Assembly (NCBI GenBank): GCA_022843485.1
Contig: JALHNM010000001.1
Location: 124,001 to 188,000 of the forward strand
DNA length: 64,000 nucleotides
From: Fimbriimonadaceae bacterium
GTDB taxonomy: Bacteria; Armatimonadota; Fimbriimonadia; Fimbriimonadales; Fimbriimonadaceae
Direction: 5' to 3'
Shown: one piece after another, positions 56,119 through 62,760 of the stretch
Numbering within the stretch: the stretch's first letter is position 1
Layout of the letters: each line of letters starts with the position of its first letter
The notes under the pieces: generated by a model
What the model saw: only the letters and a program-made list of their open reading frames with translations
Told to the model about the DNA's origin: nothing
Databases searched by the model: none
Translations under genes and position numbers: made by a program

Positions 56119-58557
56119 ATGATTCACACGCACACCTTCGAGGTCGGTGGCAAGACCATCAGCCTCGAGACGGGCCGTATTGCCCGTCAAGCCGGAGGCG
56201 CAGTCCTCCTCGGCATGGACAGCACCGTCATCCTCGGCACGGCCACGATGAGCAAGACTGCTCGCGAAGGCATCGACTTCCTCCCCCTCGTCTGCGACTT
56301 CGAAGAGCGCAAGTACGCGATCGGCAAGATCCCCGGCGGGTTCATGAAGCGAGGCGGACGCCCGAGCGACAAGGCCGTCCTGACGAGCCGCCTCATCGAC
56401 CGTCCGATCCGACCCCTCTTCCCGAAAGGGATGCGCAACGACGTCCAGGTCATCACGATGGCCTTCAGCGTCGATAAGCACTGCCCGCCCGACGTGCTCG
56501 CGATTAACGCGGCCGGCGCCGCCCTCGCCGTAAGCGACATCCCGTTCGCCGGGCCGATCGCGGGCGTCCGGGTCGGCTACATCGACGGCGAGTTCGTGCT
56601 CTTCCCGTCGAACGAAGAACTCATCGAGTCCGAACTCGACCTGATCGTCGCCGGTCATAAGGGCGCGATCAGCATGGTCGAGGCGGGGGCGAAAGAAGTC
56701 AGCGAAGAGCTGATGGCGGAGGCCCTCCGGGTCGGCCACAAGGCCATCCAACTGATCTGCGCCGAGTTCGAGAAGTTCGCCAAGCTCGCCGGAAAGGACA
56801 AGCGCGAGCCGATCCTCAGCAAGGCCGACGACAAGCTCGCCGACGAGATCAAGAAGAAAGAGGCGAAGTTCATCCTCGCCAACATGTTCGACCCGGACAA
56901 GGCGAAGCGCGAGTCGGCGATGGACGACCTCGCGAAGGAGCTGATCGAGAAGTACAAGGAGAAGTACCCGGACGCCGAGGGGATCGCGATGGCGGTCGAC
57001 AAGGCGATCAAGGACATGATCCGCAAGTCGATCATCGAGGACGAGAAGCGACCGGACGGCCGCGGCCTGCGCGACATCCGCTCGCTTGAGGCCATCGCCG
57101 GCCTCCTGCCGCGCGTCCACGGCTCCGGGCTCTTCACCCGCGGCCAGACTCAGGTCATGAGCGTGCTCACCCTCGGTATGCCGAAGGACGCCCAGATGAT
57201 GGACACCCTCGACGAAGAGGCGGGCGACAAGCGCTTCATGCACTTCTATAACTTCCCGCCCTACTCGGTCGGCGAAGTCAGAATGCTCCGGGGCGCGGGC
57301 CGAAGGGAAGTGGGCCACGGCGCCCTCGCCGAGCGGGCCCTCCTCCCGGTCATCCCGCTCGACGACCCCGAGTTCCCCTACACCGTCCACATCGTGAGCG
57401 ACGTCATGGAGTCGAACGGCTCGACCTCGATGGCCTCCGTCTGCGGCGCGACTCTCGCCCTCATGGACGCCGGCGTCCAGATCAAGGCCCCCGTGGCCGG
57501 GATCGCGATGGGCCTCATGAGCGATGGCAAGGTCTTCAAGGTCCTCACCGACATCCAAGGCGTCGAGGACTTCAGCGGGGACATGGACTTCAAGGTGACG
57601 GGCACCCGCAAGGGCATCACCGCCCTCCAGCTCGACACGAAGCTCGACGGGATCCCGGACAAGGTCCTCGCCGACGCGCTCGACCAGGCCAAGGACGCTC
57701 GCATGGAGATCCTTGACGTCATCGAGGACGAGCTCCCCGCCCCGCGGCCGCAGCTCAGCCTCAACGCCCCGCGCGTCACGACCGTCCAGATCGACCCGAG
57801 CAAGATCGGCGCCCTCATCGGCCCCGGCGGCGCGAACATCCGCAAGATCACCGAGGCCACCGGCGTCGAGATCGACGTCCAGCAGGACGGGCGGGTGCTC
57901 ATCGCGGGCAACGACGGCGAGATGGCCGAGAAGGCGACCGCCATGGTCAAGGGCTCGACCGCCAGCGTCGAGATCGGCATGGAGTTCACCGGCCCCGTCA
58001 CCCGCATCATGGGTCGCGGCGCGATGGTCGAGATGCCGGGCGGCAAGGACGGGATGGTCCCGACCGACCTGCTCACCAAGGCCAAGATCCGCCGCCCCGA
58101 CGACGTCGTGAGCGTGGGGGACGTCATCAACGTCCGCGTCCACGAGATCGACAGCCAGGGCCGCGTCAACCTGAGCGCCATCGGGCTCAACCCGGACAAC
58201 GAGCTGCTCAACCACCCGAACCCGCCCGAGCGACCGGGCAACTTCGGTGGAGGGGGCGGCGGTCGCGACCGTGACCGCGGAGGCCGTGACCGCGGAGGAC
58301 GCGACCGTGGCGGACGTGGCGGCTACGGCGACCGCGATCGAGACCGCGGGCCCCGTGGCGGCTTCGAAGACCGACCGGAGCGGGCCGTCGTCGAGTCCGG
58401 CGACCGGGAGCCGCAAGCCTCGTTCCGGAGCCGCGAGGAAGAGCCGGCCCGCGAAGAGCGACCGGCCCCCCGCCAAGACGAGGCCCCGACCGTGCCCGAC
58501 GCCTTCCCCAGCCGGAAGCGCGACGACGACGCCACCCGCTTCCGCCCGCGGCGCTAA
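56119..58557 (+). CDS. pnp: Polyribonucleotide nucleotidyltransferase (PNPase)
   Basis: An 812-residue PNPase, the phosphorolytic 3'-5' exoribonuclease of mRNA decay. Two RNase PH domains flank a helical domain: SLETGRIARQAGGAVLLGMD at the start, and GLFTRGQTQVMSVLTLGMPK near 335; catalytic FKVTGTRKGITALQLDTKLD lies near 495. The KH domain (IGPGGANIRKITEATGVEID) and the S1 domain (RGAMVEMPGGKDGMVPTDLL) follow. The last 115 residues are a disordered tail with RDRGG/GGRDRGG repeats and charged segments, longer than in E. coli. Such Arg/Gly tails bind RNA or a helicase. The gene follows rpsO and the Uma2 gene. Confidence 0.97.
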   Translation: MIHTHTFEVGGKTISLETGRIARQAGGAVLLGMDSTVILGTATMSKTAREGIDFLPLVCDFEERKYAIGKIPGGFMKRGGRPSDKAVLTSRLIDRPIRPLFPKGMRNDVQVITMAFSVDKHCPPDVLAINAAGAALAVSDIPFAGPIAGVRVGYIDGEFVLFPSNEELIESELDLIVAGHKGAISMVEAGAKEVSEELMAEALRVGHKAIQLICAEFEKFAKLAGKDKREPILSKADDKLADEIKKKEAKFILANMFDPDKAKRESAMDDLAKELIEKYKEKYPDAEGIAMAVDKAIKDMIRKSIIEDEKRPDGRGLRDIRSLEAIAGLLPRVHGSGLFTRGQTQVMSVLTLGMPKDAQMMDTLDEEAGDKRFMHFYNFPPYSVGEVRMLRGAGRREVGHGALAERALLPVIPLDDPEFPYTVHIVSDVMESNGSTSMASVCGATLALMDAGVQIKAPVAGIAMGLMSDGKVFKVLTDIQGVEDFSGDMDFKVTGTRKGITALQLDTKLDGIPDKVLADALDQAKDARMEILDVIEDELPAPRPQLSLNAPRVTTVQIDPSKIGALIGPGGANIRKITEATGVEIDVQQDGRVLIAGNDGEMAEKATAMVKGSTASVEIGMEFTGPVTRIMGRGAMVEMPGGKDGMVPTDLLTKAKIRRPDDVVSVGDVINVRVHEIDSQGRVNLSAIGLNPDNELLNHPNPPERPGNFGGGGGGRDRDRGGRDRGGRDRGGRGGYGDRDRDRGPRGGFEDRPERAVVESGDREPQASFRSREEEPAREERPAPRQDEAPTVPDAFPSRKRDDDATRFRPRR

Positions 58558-58563
58558 CCGACC

Positions 58564-58594
58564 CCGGAGGGTGCCAGTCCCTTGGCACCCTCCC
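58564..58594 (+). repeat. REP palindrome copy 4
   Basis: CCGGAGGGTGCCA-GTCCC-TTGGCACCCTCCCC, seven bp after the pnp stop. It could act as an RNA-stabilising or terminating hairpin for pnp. The rest of the gap to 58852 shows no gene; TTGAAA (58723) and TAACGT further on are weak promoter candidates. Confidence 0.85.
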
Positions 58595-58851
58595 CCTAGC
58601 ACCCTCCCCTTGGCGGAACCTGGGGGACGGTGCTGCCCTCACTTCCCGATCCCATCCCGGGGCCGAGGCCGCCCGAGAGGGCTCCGCGTGTTAAGGTTGG
58701 GTAAATCTATTGCCCTGTCATTGAAAACCCCTGTCTCGCACTGGGTAACGTATTGCCGGTCGAGTTTCGAGCCGCTCCAAGGTCGCCCTCCTGATATCGA
58801 CCGAGGCCCGGGCGGAGGCGGTCGTCAGGAACGTCGACGGAGGCCCAACGA

Positions 58852-59610
58852 ATGAGCGCATCACTTCTCCTCCTGAGCGTCGTCGCCTTCCAATCCATCG
58901 ACTATCGAGACTGGAAGCCGTTCGTCCGAATCGACGAGTTCGTGCCTTCCGAGTTCAAGTTCGACGGTGAGTCGTACTCTCGTTCTGCTGAGACGGCTTA
59001 CTCCGTGCCGGAGCACCGGAAGCGACTCCTCGTCACGGCCCTTGAGATCCCCGCGGACAAGACCATCGAGGAGGGGTGGAGACCATGGTTCTACATCTCG
59101 GCGGTCGTCGAGACCTCACGGCGGCCGCCGAGCGGTCTACCGCTCGGAGACGACGCATTCTTCCACGGCAGTGGTCGGGAGGCGTTCCTGAGTTGCCTCG
59201 TTGGGAGGACGATCGTCAAAGCCCAAATGGAGATGCCCCGCGGCGGCGCGCCCGACCTTGCGCTCGTCGAAGGGGCGGTGCGGTACGTGCTCGCGAACCT
59301 CGCCGGTCGCGGGCACCAGGGGCGGGGGTCGGCCAAAGTCGGCGGCGTCCTCGTCCCCACGAGCTTCTCCTCGCCGCTCGGCCGCTTCGTCCCCCTCGAC
59401 GCCTGGAGCCGAGCGAGCGGACGGAAGGTGGATTATGACAAGCGGCGCGGCCTCGCCTCCTTCACCACGAACAACGGCCGCAAGGTCACTTTCGCCCTCG
59501 GGGCAAAGGGTTACCAACTCGGCGCCAAGTGGGTCCCACTCGCGTCGCCCGTCGCCCGCAAGGACGGCCAGTGGCTGGTGCCGGTCAGAGCCCTGGAGGC
59601 CCTCGACTAG
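58852..59610 (+). CDS. Exported protein A with copper-amine-oxidase-N-like domain (paralogue of 61040)
   Basis: A 252-residue protein with a short N-terminal hydrophobic stretch (SASLLLLSVVAFQSI) that may act as a signal. The first 120 residues (DYRDWKPFVRIDEFVPSEFK, PWFYISAVVETSRRPPSGLP) have no named family. The C-terminal 110 residues resemble the stalk-type copper amine oxidase N-terminal domain: YVLANLAGRG, then DAWSRASGRKVDYDKRRGLA and QWLVPVRALEALD, the usual wall-binding pattern. It is about half identical to the protein at 61040-61798 along the full length. GGAGG precedes the ATG by 8 nt. A 50-bp copy of the ftsY 3' end follows 11 bp after its stop. Confidence 0.8.
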   Translation: MSASLLLLSVVAFQSIDYRDWKPFVRIDEFVPSEFKFDGESYSRSAETAYSVPEHRKRLLVTALEIPADKTIEEGWRPWFYISAVVETSRRPPSGLPLGDDAFFHGSGREAFLSCLVGRTIVKAQMEMPRGGAPDLALVEGAVRYVLANLAGRGHQGRGSAKVGGVLVPTSFSSPLGRFVPLDAWSRASGRKVDYDKRRGLASFTTNNGRKVTFALGAKGYQLGAKWVPLASPVARKDGQWLVPVRALEALD

Positions 59611-59620
59611 GGTCAAGTGC

Positions 59621-59671
59621 TTAGTCGAACAACCCGGCCGCGAACTCCTCCGCGTCGAAGTCGCGGAGGTC
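59621..59671 (-). pseudogene. Fossil of the ftsY 3' end (50-bp duplicate)
   Basis: 59622-59671 is identical over 50 bp to 61825-61874, the last codons of ftsY on the minus strand (encoding LRDFDAEEFAAGLFD); its stop is TAA instead of TAG. It is cut by REP copy 5. It marks a past tandem duplication of the paralogue gene together with the end of ftsY. Confidence 0.9.
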
Positions 59672-59674
59672 CCC

Positions 59675-59705
59675 CCGGAGGGTGCGAGTCCCTTGGCACC
59701 CTCCG
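59675..59705 (+). repeat. REP palindrome copy 5
   Basis: CCGGAGGGTGCGA-GTCCC-TTGGCACCCTCCG with one change in the left arm (GTGCGA for GTGCCA). It directly abuts the ftsY fossil, so REP insertion or recombination may have formed the duplication border. Confidence 0.8.
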
Positions 59706-59833
59706 CTTCAACGGGGTCGAAGACCTCACCTCCTGAGAACCAGAGCCTCAGGGCGACCTATTACCCCATCAGCGTCGCGCAAGAGGAGCCTGAAGGTCAT
59801 CGATTAACTTTTCGTTAAACCCTTCCTTGGCCC

Positions 59834-59865
59834 TTGACCGCCCCCCCCCCCACGCGGGGTAGCGT
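59834..59865 (+). promoter_or_regulatory. Promoter with an 11-C tract in the spacer (transglutaminase-like gene)
   Basis: TTGACC (59834-59839) and GGGGTAGCGT with TAGCGT (59860-59865) form a -35/-10 pair with a 20-bp spacer containing eleven consecutive C (59841-59851). TAGCGT ends 6 nt before GTG 59872, so the mRNA would be leaderless. Loss or gain of C residues would move the spacer toward or away from 17 bp. An inverted TTAAC/GTTAA sits about 25 bp upstream of the -35. Confidence 0.5.
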
Positions 59866-59871
59866 CATCGT

Positions 59872-61029
59872 GTGAAGCATCAAAACGGTTTCCGCCAAAG
59901 CATCGCAGTCACTGCCCTCCTCGCCTTAGGTGCCGGGAGCGCGTTCGCCGACGGGCCGTTCTCTACCATTGCGGAGATGTTCCCGGGCAGCACCTTCGTT
60001 ACGACGAAGACACTCTTCCCTTCGAAGTACGTCTACGAGGGCAACCCGTCAGGCCCATACGTCTGCTGGGTGCGCGGCTCGAGCCCCACTGTTCGGCTGA
60101 AGTTAAACTACACTGGGCCAGCCGCGATGTGGACGGTCACCGGTGCAGGCACTCTCATCACGCCGACCGGGCCCTACCCGATCTCGGTCACACCAACTGG
60201 CCTCGGGACACCTGCCGGGCCTGCGAACGTCTATCTTAACGTCGTGATCGGCGGACTCCCGAACGCGGTCACCCGTGGAGACCTCTACATCTACCTAAAC
60301 CTTGGTACGGGTGGGCCGCTTCACCTCGAACAAGACATCCTCGTGGACGCACAGGCCTACCTCGTGGAAGCGACCCCAGTAAAGACGATGGCGAACCGGG
60401 TCTGGGTCGAGGTCCTCAACGACACCTGTTCGTGGGCAATGTTGAAGGCGGGAACCACGAACGTCCTAGATGCGTTAACCTCTGGTCTCTTCTGGGGAAG
60501 TGTAGGCTTTTACGATCCCAGTAACCCCCGCTACATCGATCGTGCCTCCGAGGAATTCCACCTTAAGCGATTCCTGGATGAACGGCCCCTGGCAACGCCC
60601 GACTGCCAGGACGTCGCCGCGTACTTGGAGATCGCTTTCAATGCTCAGGGCGGAACGACAACCCTTACGTCAAGCGGCTATATCAACGCGCAGAATGCCT
60701 GGGTACCCTTCCGAACCAATCCGGTCTGTGGAATCGGGTGGAACGCCCTAGAGTTACCCACCTACTCTGTCCACGACTTCAACTTCCATGCCCAGAATAA
60801 TTACTCTGGTGTTTGGGATTCGTGTGCAGCACAGTGGGAAACACCCTTAGGCTACCCTTATGCCAGCCCGATTCGGGGGTGGGCCCTTATCGATTATTGG
60901 CAATCCTACCACGGGGGCACTTTTCGAGGATTGGTGAACAACTGGCAGGGCCTCAACGGACCCCAGTTCCTTCCCTTCCCTCCTGACCGCCTCACGTGGA
61001 AAGTCGAGTCAGTTACCAGCGTCAACTAA
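59872..61029 (+). CDS. Secreted transglutaminase-like protein (putative)
   Basis: A 385-residue exported protein. The signal peptide is QSIAVTALLALGAGSAFA. Residues 27-180 are beta-rich (RLKLNYTGPAAMWTVTGAGT). Residues about 185-385 resemble a transglutaminase-like cysteine fold: DCQDVAAYLEIAFNAQGG (Cys245 at a helix start, as in GxCxDxA), then TYSVHDFNFHAQNN (His301/His306) and GVWDSCAAQW (Asp316), in the correct Cys-His-Asp order. A protease, amidase or crosslinking role on the cell surface is possible; the call is by pattern only. GTG 59872 sits 6 nt after a -10 with a C-tract promoter. Less GC-rich codon choice than its neighbours suggests recent acquisition or low expression. Paralogue B starts 10 bp after its stop. 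Confidence 0.6.
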   Translation: MKHQNGFRQSIAVTALLALGAGSAFADGPFSTIAEMFPGSTFVTTKTLFPSKYVYEGNPSGPYVCWVRGSSPTVRLKLNYTGPAAMWTVTGAGTLITPTGPYPISVTPTGLGTPAGPANVYLNVVIGGLPNAVTRGDLYIYLNLGTGGPLHLEQDILVDAQAYLVEATPVKTMANRVWVEVLNDTCSWAMLKAGTTNVLDALTSGLFWGSVGFYDPSNPRYIDRASEEFHLKRFLDERPLATPDCQDVAAYLEIAFNAQGGTTTLTSSGYINAQNAWVPFRTNPVCGIGWNALELPTYSVHDFNFHAQNNYSGVWDSCAAQWETPLGYPYASPIRGWALIDYWQSYHGGTFRGLVNNWQGLNGPQFLPFPPDRLTWKVESVTSVN

Positions 61030-61039
61030 GGTAGACAAA

Positions 61040-61798
61040 ATGAGCGCAACACTCCTACTTCTGAGCGTCGTCGCCTTCCAGAACCTCGACTATCGAGAAT
61101 GGAAGCCTTTCGTCCGGATCGACGAGTACGTACCATCAGGGTTCAAGTTCGATGGAGAGACCTATTCTCGGTCAGCCAGAGTCTATTACGTCGAGAAGGG
61201 AAGCTCGGCCGCACTCGACCTGACCGCGAGGCTTGTCCCGAGCGACAAGACAGTCGCCGAGGGATGGACACCCTGGCTCTACATCGCCGGTGTCGGCCCG
61301 AATGGGCGATTCGCGCCCAGCCGCCTCCCGTTGGGAGACGACGCCTACCATCACTTTGGGCCGAAGTCGGCGTTCGTGAGCGCGACTCTCGACCGGGCAG
61401 TGGCCGAGGCCCTGTCCTCCGCCTATCGAGGTGGACAAGCCGACGCCGAGCTGGCGGAAGGGGCGGTGCGGTATGTCCTCGCTAACCTGGCCGGCCGTGG
61501 TTACCGACCCGGCGGGGCGACGAAGGTAGGCGGCGTCCCCGTCCTTGCGAGCTTCACCTCGCCTGAAGGGCGCTCAGTGGCCATCGACGCTTGGAGCCGG
61601 GCCAGCGGCCGCACCGTCGAATGGGACAAGCGCCGGGGCCTCGCCACCTTCAAGACGAAGGGGGGGACCAAGGTCACCCTCGCCCTTGCCGCCAAGGGCT
61701 ACCGACGCGGGGAGACATGGGTATCGACGGAGCAGCCAGTCGCCCGAAAGGACGGCCATTGGCTCGTCCCAGTAGCCACCCTCGAGGCGATCGACTAG
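61040..61798 (+). CDS. Exported protein B with copper-amine-oxidase-N-like domain (paralogue of 58852)
   Basis: A 252-residue paralogue of protein A. Both start MSA(S/T)LLLLSVVAFQ and share WKPFVRIDE, VPS-FKFDGE, SRLPLGDDA-like segments and the strongly conserved C-terminus (RYVLANLAGRGYRPGGATKV, DAWSRASGRTVEWDKRRGLA, KDGHWLVPVATLEAID). Divergence is concentrated between residues 45 and 130. It is in one operon with the transglutaminase-like gene (10-bp gap) and faces ftsY 25 bp away. It may be a surface partner or anchor of the transglutaminase-like enzyme. Confidence 0.8.
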   Translation: MSATLLLLSVVAFQNLDYREWKPFVRIDEYVPSGFKFDGETYSRSARVYYVEKGSSAALDLTARLVPSDKTVAEGWTPWLYIAGVGPNGRFAPSRLPLGDDAYHHFGPKSAFVSATLDRAVAEALSSAYRGGQADAELAEGAVRYVLANLAGRGYRPGGATKVGGVPVLASFTSPEGRSVAIDAWSRASGRTVEWDKRRGLATFKTKGGTKVTLALAAKGYRRGETWVSTEQPVARKDGHWLVPVATLEAID

Positions 61799-61823
61799 GG
61801 GCCGGGAGCCGGGACGCTGGCCT

Positions 61824-62696
61824 CTAGTCGAACAACCCGGCCGCGAACTCCTCCGCGTCGAAGTCGCGGAGGTCTTCGGCCCGCTCCCCGACGCCGACCA
61901 GCTTGACCGGGATCCGGAACCGTTCCCAGACCCCGATGAGCGCCCCGCCCCGGGCTGTCCCGTCCAGCTTGGTCAAGACAAGGCCCGTCACCCCCGCCGC
62001 CTGGGTGAACTCCTCGGCCTGGCGGATGGCGTTCTGACCCGTGTTCGCGTCGAGGACGAGGAGCACCTCGTCCGGCCCCCGACCGTGCGCCTTCTCCGCC
62101 ACCCGCGAGACCTTCTGGAGCTCGGCCATGAGGTTCCCCTTCGTGTGTTGGCGCCCGGCCGTGTCGGCGAGGACGTAGTCGCACCCCCGGGCCTTCGCCG
62201 CCGTGATCGCGTCGAAGAGGACGCTCGCCGGGTCCGAACCCGGCTGGGCGCCGACGAACTCGGCGCCGGACCGCTCCGCCCAGAGCCCGAGCTGCTCGAT
62301 CGCCGCCGCCCGAAAGGTGTCCCCCGCCGCCAAGAGCACCTTGCGCCCTTGCCCCGTGAGCCGCTTCGCGAGCTTACCGATCGTCGTGGTCTTCCCCACC
62401 CCGTTCACCCCGACAAAGAGGTACACGGTCGGGCTGACCATGTGCCGGAACAGAGCGGACTCGGCCCGTTGGTCGAAGCGGGAGCGGATCGCCTCCTGGA
62501 GCCTGGCCTTGATGCCCTCCGGCGTCGTCACCTTCTCCGTCCGGACCGCCTGCCGGAGCTCCTCGAGGATCTCTTGCGTGGTCTGCACGTTCGTGTCCGC
62601 CTGGAGCAAGGCCTCTTCGAGCTCCTCATAGAGGCCCTCGTCGATCACGCCCCGGCCGAGCATCCGGTCGACCCGCTCCATCAGCTTCTTGAACAT
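61824..62696 (-). CDS. ftsY: Signal recognition particle receptor FtsY
   Basis: A 290-residue FtsY consisting of the N and G domains (NG) with almost no acidic A domain, as in many non-proteobacteria. The N domain is MFKKLMERVDRMLGRGVIDE and on. The G domain has GVNGVGKTTTIGKLAKRLTG (G1), DTFRAAAIEQL, DTAGRQHTKGNLMAELQKV (G3), LTKLDGTARGGALIGV (G4) and KLVGVGERAEDLRDFDAEEF (G5 and end). It binds GTP and docks the SRP-ribosome complex at the membrane. A 50-bp duplicate of its 3' end survives at 59621-59671. Confidence 0.97.
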   Translation of the reverse strand: MFKKLMERVDRMLGRGVIDEGLYEELEEALLQADTNVQTTQEILEELRQAVRTEKVTTPEGIKARLQEAIRSRFDQRAESALFRHMVSPTVYLFVGVNGVGKTTTIGKLAKRLTGQGRKVLLAAGDTFRAAAIEQLGLWAERSGAEFVGAQPGSDPASVLFDAITAAKARGCDYVLADTAGRQHTKGNLMAELQKVSRVAEKAHGRGPDEVLLVLDANTGQNAIRQAEEFTQAAGVTGLVLTKLDGTARGGALIGVWERFRIPVKLVGVGERAEDLRDFDAEEFAAGLFD

Positions 62697-62760
62697 CGTC
62701 CGCGAGTCTACGGGATCGAGCGTGACAGGGCCCGGTCCGCTGTGCCAAAGTCACGCTGCT

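Noticed and set aside
56086-58602. Long open frame antisense to pnp
   Set aside because: Complement of a well-supported PNPase gene; no domain similarity.
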